Assembly: GCA_029204225.1 (NCBI GenBank)
Contig: CM055098.1
Coordinates: 13,628,815-13,692,814 of the forward strand
Reading direction: 5' to 3'
From: Diphasiastrum complanatum
Taxonomy: Eukaryota; Streptophyta; Lycopodiopsida; Lycopodiales; Lycopodiaceae
Length of the DNA: 64,000 nucleotides
Positions 1-12,400 of this stretch are shown here, in pieces; position 1 is the first letter of the stretch; every line of letters begins with the position of its first letter. Position numbers and translations under genes: made by a program. Under the pieces are notes generated by a model. That model worked only from the letters and a program-made list of their open reading frames with translations, was not told where the DNA came from and made no database searches.

Positions 1-20
1 AAGCGCTCAAGGTAGAACAT

Positions 21-410
21 CTATCTCGTGTGCACATGTCCTACAATCGATACTTCTTCGACCAAATGCACTAGAAGATGAACTTGTATATCCAAAGAGG
101 AAGTTGGAAAATCTCTTTCCAACAAACATACCATTTCAATCATTTGGATTTTCATGGAATCCAATTCACTGTTTTTTATTTCTTTTGAGGAAATCCACCT
201 ACAAGATTGATAGTACATTAGGTTGTTTAACACATAGAAAAATTGAAATATCACATATTTATACAAGTGCTTAAAAAAATATACAAACCTAATCATCGAT
301 GACAAATTGTAAAGCGTATTTCGTACGTCATCGTTGAAGAGACCTTGAATAGAAAGTGGAAGTATGAATTGCAACATCTTATGCCAATCAGGGATGCCCA
401 GCTTGCAGCA
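21..410 (-). pseudogene. CACTA (En/Spm) transposase fragment, DUF4218 region
   Basis: The minus-strand reading frame shows the order typical of DUF4218 in plant CACTA transposons: a 'LPLSIQGL' block, a 'DDVRNTL' block, then 'CLLERDFPTSSLDIQVHLLVHLVEE' spread over the C-terminal half (family consensus has CxLE, FPP, FDxMxHLxxHL). Upstream codons continue past the ATG at 377 as 'GIPDWHKM', so that ATG is internal. A stop codon truncates the frame at 21, where the family normally continues to a WMYPxER block. It is a decayed edge of a larger element lying mostly to the left. A putative 90-bp intron interrupts it. The family call is by motif recognition. Confidence 0.72.
199..288 (-). other. putative in-frame intron of the CACTA transposase fragment
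   Basis: On the minus strand, GTTTGTAT opens and TTGTAG closes a T-rich 90-bp segment. It encodes a Phe/Tyr-rich stretch with no DUF4218 similarity. Removing it joins 'SSMIR' to 'WISSKEI' and restores the expected spacing. Because 90 is divisible by 3 and has no stop, the unspliced frame is also open. Inferred from splice consensus only. Confidence 0.55.
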
Positions 411-696
411 TGTGTAGAATTGATTATTTGTAGGCCAAAACTCAATATAGGTTTATATACTTGATCAATTCTAATTTCACACTTGGTTTACTAGATTTAG
501 ATGAATTTTGGTGCACTAGGAATGTAAAGACCCTAAATAATTAGGAGAACACAATAAGAGAGACAATGGAGCCAAACCACCCAACCAATCCTAGATCAAA
601 CATGGATCTAGCCCCCAAGCCATGCCATGTGAAGCAAGAGGAGAAGAGAGAAACTGGTGATCTAAACCCAATGTGTCAACGGGAGAATCCCTATGT
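411..696. other. no recognisable feature
   Basis: AT-rich spacer between the CACTA fragment and the SINE target site. I see no reading frame, repeat or RNA gene in it. Confidence 0.5.
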
Positions 697-713
697 CATT
701 ATATAGAGAGTAG
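697..713 (+). repeat. 17-bp target-site duplication, left copy
   Basis: CATTATATAGAGAGTAG occurs here and again, identically, at 801-817, immediately flanking the tRNA-like insertion. A perfect 17-bp duplication is typical of LINE-machinery (target-primed) integration. Confidence 0.9.
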
Positions 714-800
714 GCACCAATGGGGTTGGCTCAATTGGTTAGCTTGACATCCAAAGTTCCTTTGGTCTCAGGTTCGAGCCTCCCCTTGGAAACCAAGAAA
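714..800 (+). mobile_element. tRNA-derived SINE, about 87 bp, tRNA-like only
   Basis: The insert contains a pol III A-box-like block (TTGGCTCAATTGGTTAG, about 725-741) and a B box (GGTTCGAGCC, about 771-780), and ends in an A-rich tail (ACCAAGAAA). It sits exactly between two copies of a 17-bp direct repeat. There is no LINE-like 3' body, so the whole unit is a tRNA-like head with a short tail. A related copy lies at about 18970-19052. It could instead be a retroposed tRNA pseudogene, but two diverged copies sharing the same non-tRNA 3' end favour a small SINE family. No clean cloverleaf could be drawn by eye. Confidence 0.75.
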
Positions 801-817
801 CATTATATAGAGAGTAG
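801..817 (+). repeat. 17-bp target-site duplication, right copy
   Basis: Identical to 697-713. It follows the A-rich end of the SINE directly. Confidence 0.9.
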
Positions 818-1390
818 AGTCCTTTGCATGAAACCATGCAACCCCCATGCAAGTCAACTGTAAATAGATCACATCTCTTCATGCAGTCCTCCTGCCTATA
901 TCCATCACACATACATGCAATACTCCATGTGTCTCAATCAGAGTGTTTGGGTCCTCTCAAGATAATTAGTCACAAATTGGCCTTGACATGGAATTAAATC
1001 ATGGCGTGACCAACTATCTCAAATACTAAAGGGCCGGTCTACCATATTAGAACTATCCTAGGTCATTAACCAAATATGGCCATAACAAGGAAGGTCTCAT
1101 TGGAGGCTACAAGATGATATTTCAAGTTTTTAGAAATTGCACATAGAATTTGAGATATTCAATTTTTTGTGATTTTGTCAAAACCCTGATTTTGATTGGA
1201 CCTCTAGTTTGTGAGGTTACTGAACTTTATTTGAGTGTGTTTCAATCTTAGAAAGTGGCAAGAATTATTAGATTGAGGATAGATCATAAGTTGATCAAGA
1301 TTTCACTATTCTATGTGTTGAGTTTCTAGATAGAAGTGTTAGAAGAGATTTGAAAGGTTCCATAACTTTGTGATTTCTTCTTGAGTTCAT
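818..1390. other. no gene; possible decayed Copia A leader at the right end
   Basis: I see no coding sequence. The last 150-200 bases resemble the leader position of Copia A (they run into its gag start), but no LTR end and no primer-binding site is visible. The 5' LTR of A is therefore missing or decayed beyond recognition. Confidence 0.45.
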
Positions 1391-1468
1391 TTGTTGGCAT
1401 TCAAGAGAGTGATTTTTGTGAATTGGAACAGGTTGAAGAAGAATATCAGGTCATTGCAACATGGCTAT

Positions 1469-2774
1469 AATGGTGGTTTTATGTTGGAGAGCAATGATAG
1501 GCTTACTTCAATCAACTATTCTACTTGGAAGGTGATGATGAGGTCCTTATTGGAGATGAATGAGTTGATGGAGATTGTTGCAGGTGTGGAGGAGAGACCT
1601 TGAGCACCTCAAGATCAAATGAGGCATGACAAGAGAGCTAAAAGAGCTCTACACATGATTAAGATGAATGTTACCAATGAACTTCTCAAGGAGATTGTTA
1701 ATTGCACATCATCTTTGGAGGCTTGGGAAGCTTTGAAGAAGCTTTATGAATCCAAGTCCCCATTTAGAGTGTTGACTCTAAGAAGACAAATCTTTCAAAG
1801 TTTGCAAAAGAAGGAAGAGAGTACTCATGCTTTTGTTTTGAGGGTTAAAGCATTCAATGATGAGTTAGCATGAAAGCATTAAGGAGGTAGAACTTGTTCA
1901 AGCTATAATTAATGACTTGTTGGATGATCATGCTAATCGTGTTCAAAGTTTTGCTATTCAAAAGACTTTGCCAAGTATATGAGGAGTATAGGCTTCAATC
2001 AAGAGGAGGTGGATCTACATCGACATCTCGACATGAAGAGGATGCTATGTTCATCAAAGGCAAGTTCAAGGGCAAAGGCAAAGGCAAGTGGTCTAAATGG
2101 CAAGATCAAGGTGAGACTTCCTCTTTGCTAAAGATAAGTCAAAGTTAAACTGCGTTTGTTGTGGAATCAAAGGGCATTTTGCAAATGAATGTTTGAAGAA
2201 ACAAAGAAATGAAGGTAGCAAGAAAATCGACTTTACTACTAATGACGAGGATCTAGGTGGTGGTGATTCTCTTTCGATGTGTTCTTCAAGTCCAATATCA
2301 AGTGATGGTGACAAAGATTCATGGTGGATTGATAGTGGAGCTAGTTCACACATGACTAGTCACAAGGAGTTATTTACTTCTTTGGTCGCTTATGATGGAG
2401 CCAAGAAAGCAATTCACATGGCCAATGGTGGTGAGTGTGTGATTGAAGGTATTGGTTCAGTTCCTATTTGTCATTCTACTAATTAGAAAGCAAGACTTGA
2501 TGGTGTTCTTTATATTCTTTCACTTTCAAAGAATTTTTTAAGTGTTGGTCAAATGATAGAGAAAGGATACATGGTAAAGTATGGTGGTGATGCTTGTTTC
2601 ATTATGAAGGAAGAAATCTTGGTTGCTAGAGACAGTAGACAAGGTAGACTTTCCAAGCTTGATGCTTTTGTTATGGCTAACAAAAAGGATGAAATGGAAA
2701 AGGAGATTTGTCTCAACTTTCCAAAGTTCTCTTTTATCATCAATAAGATTGGTGGATCTTATGCAAAGTGCTAG
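1469..2774 (+). pseudogene. Copia A gag-protease, broken
   Basis: Order: gag core (about 1480-1870, split by a stop at 1601 and another near 1871), CCHC knuckle with 'CCGIKGHFANEC' around 2156-2195, protease 'WWIDSGASSHMTSH' around 2322-2362, and the pre-integrase strand 'LYILSLSKNFLSVGQM' around 2510-2555. Stops, including one in place of a codon at about 2485, and frame changes between 1871 and 2190 prevent a continuous polyprotein. The catalytic DSGA of the protease is intact. The role is ancestral: capsid and processing of a retrotransposon particle. Confidence 0.85.
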
Positions 2775-4028
2775 ACCTAGGTCAAGATCTAATATGCTTC
2801 TTGGAGATGTTCATCTTTGTGCTAACTTGGCTAGTTATGAGGATAATGATGGTTCTTTGATGGTTCTTCATGGCAAGTGCAAGCATGCAAAAGGTAAAGA
2901 AAGAGCTAACTTCATCAATGGAGGTAAAGGTTCTTCCTTGGAAAAGGTTGTTGCTAATGTTTTTTTTGATCATATGAAAAAAGATCTTGCTAGGTGCATG
3001 CATGAAGGAGATGGTTCTTCTACATTCTTTTGTGATGAGTGCAAGAAAGTCACTTTTGCAGCAAGTGGAGTCACATGTCTTCATAAAGGAAGTAGATCAA
3101 ATGGTTCTATCAAAGAGACTTGGTGAGGGAGATGGTCACAAGTCAAGAAGAAGAGAAGTATGTGAAGAGTTCAAAGTAGGATGTACTTTGAATGATGTCA
3201 TTGTGAATGATAGTGAGGAAGAATCATTATCATATGAGCCATTACCTAAAACATTGAATTGAAGTTCTTGTTTGAAAAAAGAGAGTACTTCAATCATCCT
3301 TATGTTGAAGGTCCTAATCATTTTTTTCATGGCTTATAATGTTTTTGAGGTTTCTACTAGATGTTATGGATCTGTTTTTGCAGGAGTCTTTAAACTTAAG
3401 TATGGTCAAAGGAGTAGCAAGGAAGTGTTGTTAAAGTTTACTTTACTTGTTCTATCTCATGTTTGAGCTATTTCATGTGGATGTGTGCAAATTGTCAAGA
3501 TATGGACAAACTAGCTACATTGTGTTGTAATATCTTATTGTTGAAGTTGTACTAGCATTATTGGCTATTTTTGCTAATGGAAATGAAGATAATGGAGGTT
3601 CATTATGTCACTCATGGATGGCCAAGTCATCAAGTGTTGATGATATCTTGTGGCAAGAGGGAGATGGAGGCTCATTCATGGAGTTTTATGGTGGAGACAT
3701 ATCAAGAAAGGACAAAGTTGGAGGAGACGAGAAAGCAAATGGTCATCACTCACATTTATTGTTTGGTTGCTGTAATTTTCCAGAGAGTTCAAAGTTTGAA
3801 GAATGGATGAATCATTTCATTCACATTCTATTTGGTTCTTCATGTTCTAGTGATATCTTGATGTGTAAAATTGATGGAAGAAATAGTGAAGCATCCAATT
3901 TGGATACTATTCTCTATATCATTTATGAAAAATTCTCTAGAACCTTAGAAAGGAGATCTATACTTAGGATGGAGATCATTCTAAAGTTGGATCAAAGTAG
4001 TATGGTTAGAACTATGCCAAAACTAGTT
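2775..4028 (+). other. unidentified 3' portion of Copia A
   Basis: It holds overlapping plus-strand open frames (2623-3126, 2987-3262, 3561-4043), rich in Gly, Ser, Asp and Lys and with Cys pairs ('FFCDECKK'). I recognise no family. Two sections share the pattern EDN/D-GGSL followed by EGDGxS (around 2839-3020 and 3580-3680), suggesting internal duplication. Short matches ('EVST'; AGTCATCAAGTGT) recur in remnant G at about 30410-30550. It occupies the place where integrase, RT and RNase H should be. Alternatives are heavily scrambled pol, captured host sequence, or the private domain of a non-autonomous subfamily. Confidence 0.45.
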
Positions 4029-4038
4029 GAAGAGGGAG
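4029..4038 (+). promoter_or_regulatory. polypurine tract of Copia A
   Basis: GAAGAGGGAG lies directly before TGTGAGAG. It is the same arrangement and the same ten bases as in intact element B (minus strand, 10083-10092). It is the primer for plus-strand DNA synthesis. Confidence 0.75.
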
Positions 4039-4780
4039 TGTGAGAGATTTCAGCAAGTTTAGTCATATTTTGGTAAATTGTCAATATGAGGCCAAAACCC
4101 ATTTTAGACTTAGAGATAAACCTTTTGAAGTTATATTAGTTTAAAATACATTCAATAAACACATTTTGGAAGTGTGGGAAAGCTGTAGTCGAGTTTGAGA
4201 AAAACTCAAATTTGAACTTTGGGTACATTGAATCTAGACCCAAAAATAGTAGGGTTTACATTTTGGAGGGAAAGCCAAGTGGCCAAATAGGGTTTGGACC
4301 CTCTATAAAAGGATGTAACTCGTGAAGAGACACATTTTCTCTCATATCTCTCTCATTTCATCATTATACATGGTTCTATTTGGGTTCTACTACTCATTGG
4401 TGCACTCTCATCTAGCAGTAGCTAGTTTCATTCATGAGAAGAGAACACCTCTCTCATGTCGACGTGCTGATCTAGGAAACATACAGCGCTCAAGAAAGAA
4501 CCTATGTTGTAAACTCGACTCTGATAATATAGACGAGTACATCTTTTCTACTCAATGTGCAATCTGTGAATATTGTGATGCTTGTTCAATTTTTGACAAT
4601 AGATATATATTTTCGCTGTCATTAGACATTATATGCTATTCATAAATTCATTATCAGATTAGCTATTTGCTGCTTGGAGAATGATTGGTTGTAGCTATCT
4701 GACAGATCGGCTCCATTTGAGCTTAATCGAAATCATTGTTTCCAAAGGGAGACCTCGCCGACAAAGAGAACATTTTTTCA
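4039..4780 (+). repeat. LTR (3' LTR of Copia A and/or 5' LTR of Copia F)
   Basis: It starts TGTGAGAGATTTCAG after the polypurine tract and ends ...TTTTTTCA just before a primer-binding site. It carries a TATA box, CTATAAAAGG, at 4302-4311, about 260 bases in. The first 100 bases resemble the start of B's LTR (TCAATATGAGGCCAAAACC against B's GAGGCCTAAATTGGC). The downstream gag belongs to a different Copia type, so the LTR may be a junction of two LTRs; a second possible start is TGTGGGAAAG near 4173. The boundaries inside are uncertain. Confidence 0.6.
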
Positions 4781-4783
4781 TAG

Positions 4784-4796
4784 TGGTATCAGAGCC
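4784..4796 (+). promoter_or_regulatory. primer-binding site (tRNA-iMet) of Copia F
   Basis: TGGTATCAGAGCC is the usual plant Copia/gypsy PBS, complementary to the 3' end of initiator tRNA-Met. It sits three bases after the LTR end and 34 bases before a gag ATG. Confidence 0.85.
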
Positions 4797-4829
4797 ATAA
4801 GGCTTAAGCAGAGCCTCGTCACTGAGACA

Positions 4830-5050
4830 ATGGCTTTCATTCATAGTATTCAATCAAAGATGTGCACAATACTTGAAGCAGATGGATCAAACTTTCTTGC
4901 TTGGAAGGTGAAGGCATCGCTTATCCTAAGAGGAGAAGCATTATGGCCATGGGTGGATGGCACCGAAGAGATGCCAGCCAGCATAGGCAAGGATCTTCGG
5001 GAGTGGAAAGAGAAGAATGACAAAGCAGTAGCAGTTGACAATAATTCTTC
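4830..5050 (+). pseudogene. Copia F gag N-terminus, truncated
   Basis: The first about 70 codons match the N-terminus of Copia gag (DUF4219/UBN2 type): 'LEADGSNFLAWKVKASLIL', then 'WPWVDGTEEMP'. The match stops near 5050 and the frame ends at 5087. Nothing of the rest of gag-pol follows, so F is a 5' stub of an element of a different lineage from A. Confidence 0.72.
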
Positions 5051-5089
5051 AAAGATGTACTATTTATTTTCCTCAATGTCAACATGACT

Positions 5090-6440
5090 TCTCAATGTGA
5101 AAAGGGAGGAGTTTTCATTTTTGAATTCAATCATTGCACCAATGCATGCAAAGAATAAATCACTTTCTAGTTTTGATTCTAGAAACCTCTTGCTCACAAT
5201 TAACTTCCCTTCAACAAAACAAAATTTTGAGGGAGGAATTATGGTGTCATCAAAAGAAATCAAGGCTTCCATTTTGTCTGCCAAAATAGAACATTTTATT
5301 ATGTCATATAGGTTTAGGATAAACTGAAATTGAAGTCATTGAGAAATTATTGAAAAACAGCTACGTTTTGCAATATGGTAAAAAAACAACTACAATCCAT
5401 GGATCTCCTACCTCCACCTCACACGTAAAGCCACTTGCCTTGGCATGACATCCGTTTCATCACTGGATATGCTAAGATCATCAAGGACATGATTTGGACA
5501 TATGTAAAACCTTGATTTATCATATATATTTGTTGATGGAAAAATTACTTCATGAAGGTTAACGAAGGAACAAAAAATTTGGCATAGTTTTTGATCGACA
5601 ACTAACAGCTACTTTGCAAAGCTTTTCGGAAGTTAATCTTTGATGGGATGGAATACTAGTGGCTTTAATGATATAATAATATTTGGAATAAACAAAATCT
5701 GTTTATCAAAAAAGTTGTAATTGGGATTTTTGCTTGATAGAAGATTGAAATGATTCGTTCATATCAAATCCCATTTTTTAATGAAAAAAAGGGTTTAACA
5801 TATGACAAGACTTGGTAAACTAATGGATAAAACTGCCATAAAATGATATATTAGCATATTAATAAACCAGTTTGGAATGGTATATATAGCACATATCTTG
5901 GACCAATTCAAAACTTTGGGTTTTCAACATGCTACGTTTTCAATTAGTTAATACATGGTATACTACAAGTGAGCTTTTGAAACGGGAGATTACTCCAAGT
6001 TTTAAAGTAACTGATCCTTTGAATCAAGTACATACTATGCGTTTTTCAAGAGCTCGATGAAGTATTGCAAAGGAGTTTTGGATACTACTATTGTACAAAC
6101 ATCAAATGTTGGGTACCTTACACGTAGACTCGTAGAAGTTGTTCAACACATTGTAGTATGTAGCCATTCAAGGTATTTTGATAAGTCCAATTCCCGATGA
6201 AAACAAAATAAATATTCGCTCAACCTTTGTCATGTATTAGCATATAATGTATACCTAGATGCAAGATGTATTAGCACACGCAATCAAGAGATTGGGGCTG
6301 AACGTATTGATCAATTGATAGCATTTCAATCACAACCAATATATATACGATCTCCTTTGACTTGCAAAAGAATACAAATTATATTTATAACTTTCCACAT
6401 TGGATAATTACTCGATGGTTACTTTTGTTGCTCGAATTTG
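5090..6440. other. no recognisable feature
   Basis: AT-rich, with only short random open frames and no motif I can name. Possibly old repeat debris between Copia F and the gypsy remnant. Confidence 0.5.
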
Positions 6441-7175
6441 ATTTCAGGATAGTGGTACGCAAGGAAAACCAACACTACATGGCAAATCATGTGTCGCTGG
6501 ATCAAAGGAAAAGGAACTGCAGTCCAACTTGATGATGAGCTACCAAATGTTGTCTTATTTTATGTTGACAAGGTACTAGATTCGGCCGCAGACATCGTTA
6601 AATATTTAATATAGGGCCACCCAGACAAGACCTTATCGAAGGCAAAACAGTAGAAGTTGATACTAGAGCATGACCTTACCAACTAATTGTTGGGCAATTA
6701 TATCGACGAGGATCAAACAACATCCTCAGAAGGTGGGCTTTTCCACATGAAACCGCCCAGATTATATCATTATCACATGAAGGCATGGGTGGTGGTCATT
6801 TTGCATCTCTACAATTCGGATGCTGGTGGCCCACAGTTTACAAAGACACGAAAGAATACCTAAGGAAATGTGATGTATGCCAATGATCTAGGAGACCGAC
6901 TAGTCTGCTACATCCAGTCATGGCTCAAAAACCCTTAAAAAAGTGGGCATTGAACTAGATTGGTCCCATCCATGTAGCAGCAAAAAGTACACAAGCCCGA
7001 TATATCATCGTGGCTACAGATTATATAACCAAATGGTAGAAGCCAAGGTGGTACAAGTGGCTGACTACTACCAATATTCTATATGAACATATCATTGTGT
7101 GCTTCGGATGCCTGATTGAGATAGTCAGTGATTGTGGAACCCATTTTGTCAATGAAATCATCAAGGTTATATTGG
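6440..7175 (+). pseudogene. Ty3/gypsy integrase remnant
   Basis: A plus-strand translation with a few stops shows the RNase H-integrase linker ('DELPNVVLFYVDKV...ADIVKYLI'). The HHCC zinc domain follows (H in 'SHEGMGGGHF', C in 'KCDVCQ', about 6770-6885). Then come the start of the catalytic core ('KKWALN*IGPIHVAAKS...YIIVATDYITKW') and 'VSDCGTHFVNE' near 7120-7155. Stops replace several codons. It is an old, non-functional fragment. No LTR could be tied to it with confidence. Confidence 0.78.
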
Positions 7176-7230
7176 AAGAATTCTTCATGAGCCATCACTT
7201 CAACACATGCCATATTATTTTCAAGGTGAT

Positions 7231-7497
7231 TTAAATGCCCATGATTTGGAGTTTTTGATGCAAATTCCCACCAAATGGGACCATTTTTTGTCTTCTTATT
7301 CTTTGATCCCAATAAAGCCCTGGCATCTGACAAACTTGAAGATCAGTTACCAGTGGCGCGACTTTATTACCATGTGGCAATGCTAGACCCTCCTTAGCCC
7401 AGTAAATTTCAAACTTGGATCGCCCAATTTTGGTTGGAGGGCCTTTTTTCCAATAGCTGACGAACACAGCTTGGCCAAAGTCGAATATATGAAACAA
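7231..7497 (-). pseudogene. possible gypsy integrase C-terminal fragment, inverted
   Basis: The minus-strand frame reads 'FGQAVFVSYWKKGPPTKIGRSKFEIYW'. It resembles the stretch after the integrase core of plant gypsy elements (a basic 'K.GPP...KF...W' block). It abuts the plus-strand integrase remnant, so an inversion would be needed. The match is short, and chance is a real alternative. Confidence 0.35.
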
Positions 7498-8699
7498 GTC
7501 ACGAGATTTTTAATAAAGCGCCACCGTGACACCTGCGGGCCGTATTAATTCCATAGTGTCGAGGGACCAACACTACTTCAAGTCGGGGGTCCTGTTGAGG
7601 ATATTTTCTGTAAGAAATAAATAAGGCCGATAAATAAAAAATTAGGTATGAGGGTCGTGGCATCCTACGAGCGTAAGTCCATAGCCCAATGAGCACATGC
7701 AAATTATTGTATCATCATGGAATAAAATAGACTTGGGCCATGTAAATAAAATAATGTAAAAAGGCCCAAAGTCTAAATTGATTAGGTTCTATTCAAGTCA
7801 AATTGGTGGTAGGTAGAGTGTGCTTCTTTGTGCACCATAGATATAATTGTGTTTTCTTTGAAGGGCTAGGATTTCAATCCTTCTCTCAATGAATCAACCA
7901 ATAGAAGCACAGGGGCAAGGGCCTCCCCAAGAATAAAAAGGCACCTCTTGTACTCCATTTTCATGCTTAATAGGGAGGAGACTCTACCAATTTGCATCCT
8001 CATGTGTTATGTAATTATGTCTATTGCTTTGTGAATGTTGCCTATTGTTTATGATTTCCCTATTTTCATTGTTTAATATTTTTAAAGGTTAATGGCATTA
8101 GCACACGAGAACCTCCCTCTAACTCTCTTTCTCTCTTTGCTCTTTTGCTATCATCTATGAAATGTAATGTGATTATGTGTTAGGATTGAGGGGTAGCACT
8201 AAGTGTGGATTAGGAAAGCAAACTAAATATAATTGGAGACAGGCGGAGGGCTGCTCGACCGCTATATCTATGACCCTACAAATGATCATCCAGTTCTGAA
8301 TGCTTGTTTGCTTGATATGTATTTGACTTATCTGATCATTATAGACATATATACAAATGCATAAAGATGTTGAGCTTATGCCATCATAGGTGAATCTAGG
8401 CATTGATCATGGCCGTCACTATTCTAGGTGAGCGGCAATCATGGCTGTCACTATTTAGAAAGGTGGTGACTGTGGACATCGTCATTGTGAAAATAGTTGC
8501 ATACTATAGGTCACTAGTTTTATATAGAGTGGTACCAAATCAACAAGGTAATTGACAATTTGTCGATCTGACTCGGAGTCACATAGGCTGGAGTTGAGGT
8601 TGACAAAGGTTTAAATGTTCTATTCATCAGTTGTTCTATTCAGTAGTTGTTCAAATCAGATATTCAAGCCTCCATCGATAGTCCACACTCAATACTCCA
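7498..8699. other. no gene; possible decayed LTR at about 7700-8150
   Basis: No coding sequence. Around 7940-8010 there is an AATAAAAAGG followed by a pyrimidine-rich stretch, which could be an old LTR promoter or leader. No paired copy, primer site or target duplication is visible. Confidence 0.3.
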
Positions 8700-9427
8700 T
8701 GTGAATTTTCTGAATTTAGGACATAATTGATTGTATTAATCAATCTACAAGATGTATTGATTGCCAAATCAAAGGATTCATCAAGTTCTATTGACTAGAT
8801 CTTGATCTAGAAGCAAATCACTAACTATTTAGCAAGATCAATGAATGTAATAGCAAAAATCTATCAAGGGCACTCACACGTGTATAAAAAGTCACTGTAC
8901 GGACTGTGACTAGAGTGCAAAGTACAATAACTTATGATAGCATTCCAAGCATAAAGTCACAATTCTAATGTGCAATTTCAAGCAAATTGCATAGAATGGA
9001 AATGTCTCATCAACTTCTCTTAGAATTGGTGATCTCTTTATAGATCAAGTACAAGGACAACATGTATACTGGTCCAGCATGTCTTCACACGTGTGGGGAG
9101 TGCCACATCATGTAGATCCACCAATAGAAACAAGATATGCCCATAGATCAAAGTTGATTTATCCTACTAGCTAGAATCCAAATGCAAGAGTCTCCATAAA
9201 AATAGGAATCTTTTCTATAAAATAGGACTTGGGAGAATATGTACATCTTATCAAGTACATCCAGATCCACATGTGTGAACATCATCTTGACATGTAGGAG
9301 CATTTACTCATTCACATGGAAGTGCAAACTAATTACAAGGAAATTGACCAAAATGACACTTTCTTATATTCTAGTCAAAAGTCAAGTTTACACTTGTGTA
9401 GATTTATCTAAAATGAGTCTAGCTATA
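8700..9427 (-). repeat. Copia C 3' LTR, distal part
   Basis: It starts near TGTGAATTTTCTG and continues up to the insertion point of B at 9427, then resumes at 15864. It carries CACACGTGTA (8874), CACACGTGTG (9086) and CACATGTGTG (9268). The start is placed on a TG at 8700 by analogy with sister LTRs and is approximate. Confidence 0.55.
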
Positions 9428-12400
9428 TGTGAAAAATACAGATCCTAAGTGGATCTAAACTCCAAGATCATTGGCTTGAATGCTTGCACTCCAAACTACA
9501 TAAGCTAGGAATTGGCAACACATTCTATGCTACCTAGAATGCAAAGAACTTGATCAAAAAGCATTTATCACAAATGGAAACTTCCATAAACATCAAGTGC
9601 GGCCCAAAATAGCATTATACAGTCCATAATACATCAGCCTATCACTTTTGGAAAGCACCTAAGATCATACACAATAGCTTGAAGACAATACACACATCAA
9701 TGCTCTCAATGGAGGAAGAAACAATGACAATGATCTATTGATCTCAATGAAGCATACAAAAGGTTTCTCCAACCTGTTCTCCACGACTTCCCTACTATTT
9801 ATGGATGAGGAAGATGACTCTCTCTCCTCTCTCTAGAAGGTACTTGACCCTAGATATTCCCTATATAGGAAAAATAGCTAAAAATGGCTTATATGACCAA
9901 AATACATCAAAATGGTCTCATTTTGAAGGGTATGAAGTTTGACACTTCATCATACTGAAAAAATACAGTAAATAAAAACATTGTGGCCTGGTTCACACGT
10001 GTGAAACTCCAGAACCAAAACTATTTACAATTTTAGCCAATTTAGGCCTCAAACTAGCTAGGAAATGTTGACAATTTTCACACTCCCTCTTCAACATTGG
10101 ATGCTAGTTTCAACATAGTCTTTGAGCACATTCCAAGATTAGATCTATGCATTAAATATAGGTCCTTTCCCAATGGTTTGGTGAAGATATCAGCCACACA
10201 CTCCTTTGAAGAGACATGTTGAAGCTCCACCTCTTTGGCAATGACTTGATCTCTCACAAAATGGTGAGCAATCTCAATGTGCTTGCTCCTTGCATGAAAA
10301 ACAGGATTGCTTGCCAAGCTTTGGGCTGAAAGGTTATCACAAAGTATGATTGGAGTCTTCTCTGGTTCCAGCAAGTGAAGATCCAATAACATCCTCTTGA
10401 TCCAAAGAATCTCCTTGGTGCATGTTGTTAATGCCTTGTACTCGGCTTCGGTGGAAGATAGAGAGATAGTTGGTTGCTTCTTTGATAGCCATGAGACCAC
10501 TCCATCTCCAAGATAGATTGCAAAGGCACTTGTTGACTTCCTATCCATTTGATCACCTGCAAAATCTGAATCTGAAAATCCACAAAGGTTAGGTGTAGTA
10601 CCTCCATACAAGATGCCAAAATCTCTAGATCCCGAGATGTATCTAAGTACTCTCTTTCCTAGCTTCCAATGAGCCTCACTAGGATCTTGCATAAATTGAC
10701 TTAGTTTACCAACCACAAAGCTTAGATCAGGTCTTGTGATGGTTAACCATATAAGAGATCCTATTAGCTTTCTATAGAGAGTAATGTCCTTGAAGGATCT
10801 TTCATTACTTCTTGTAGTTAGCTTTACATTTGATTCCATAGGAGTAGAAACAACTTTACAATCTTCCATATGAAACCTTTTTAGAATAGAGTTAACATAC
10901 TTTTCTTGACATATGAATGTAGATTTAGAAGTTCTAATAATCTCTATTCCTAAGATATAATGAAGTTTACCAAGATCTTGAATTTCAAACTCTCTTTTGA
11001 GTGCCATCTTGATTTCATCTATATCTAGATTGTTACCACCACTTAAGATAATGTCATCAACATAGATCAAAAGTAAAGTGATATCATTTTCATTCAATCT
11101 AAAGTAGAGAGAATGATCATACTCACTCATAACAAAGTTTTGAGAAAGTAAGAAGGAATTGAGCTTAGCATACCAACTCCTTGGTGCTTGCTTTAGCCCA
11201 TACAAACTCTTTTGGAGATAGCACACATGATTAGGCTCATCATGTGAAACATAGCCCTCGGGTTGCTCCATGTAAATATCTTCTTCAAGATCACCATTCA
11301 AGAAGGCATTAGTAACATCCATTTGCCACATATCCCAATCATAAAGAGTTGCAAGAGAGATTAGGATTCGAATAGTTACCATCTTTGCCACGGGTGCAAA
11401 GGTCTCATCATAGTCAATACCATATTCTTGAGCATACCCCTTTGCCACCAACCTTGCCTTGTACTTGTTGATTGATCCATCTTGATTTGTCTTGATCTTG
11501 AAGATCCACTTACAACCAATTGCCTTCTTGTCCTTTGGAAGCTTTACCAACCTCCATGTGTTGCTTTTGATGAGTGCTTGATGCTCATGATCCATGGCTT
11601 GGATCCATTCCTTCTTTTGAATTGCTTCACCTACACAAGTTGGTTCATCAAAAGAGGTAAGAAAAGCAAAGTTAGAGTTGTCCACCACTTGCTTTCCTTT
11701 TTCATCATAGGTTAGCCTTGATGGCTTAGCCCTTTGCCTTTGAGTCTTCCTTGAAGTTTGCTTTGGAGTGGCATCTCCATCTTCATCCAAGACATCTTGC
11801 ACATCATGATGATTAGTAGGCACATCAACATCAACATCAACAACATTGGAAACATTCTCTTCATGAAAGATGACATCCCTACTTATGACAACTTTCTTTG
11901 TAGAAGGAATGTACACTTTGTAAGCCTTGCTTACTTCACTATAGCCAACAAACACACCCTTCTTTGATGAAGGATCTTCTTTAGTTCTATCATCAAGTGT
12001 GATATTGACAAAACATGTACATCCAAAGATCCTACAATGCTTGACACTCGGCCTTCTACCATAAAGAACCTCATGAGGAGTTTTACCATCCAAGGAAGCA
12101 CTTGTCCATCTATTACATAGATAGTTAGCACATGCTAAAGCTTCCCCCCAAAAAGACTTAGCAAGATTAGCATGTAGTCTCATTGCCTTGGCACATTCAC
12201 AAAGGGTTCTATTCTTCCTCTCGGCCACTCCATTCTGTTGTGGAGTCCTAGGACTAGACATCTCCCTCTTAATCCCATGTGCTATACAAAAGTCTTTGAA
12301 CCTATTTGAGGTGTATTCCCCTCCATTATCAGATCTTAAGCATTTGATCTTTGTATTGAATTGGTTTTCCATTTCATTCTTGAACTTGACAAATGCAGCA

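Larger units (their letters stand above)
1391..4038 (+). mobile_element. Copia remnant A (internal region, gag-protease plus unidentified 3' part)
   Basis: A plus-strand, 5'-truncated Copia of the same family as intact element B. Gag begins near 1480 with 'MLESNDRL...NYSTWKV' (B has MLESSERL...NYSTWKV). It runs through a CCHC knuckle and the protease to about 2770. No integrase, reverse transcriptase or RNase H follows. The next 1.25 kb is unidentified, yet the end ('MPKLVEEGV', then stop) and the polypurine tract match the end of B's pol. A is therefore internally deleted or replaced and cannot move on its own. Confidence 0.8.
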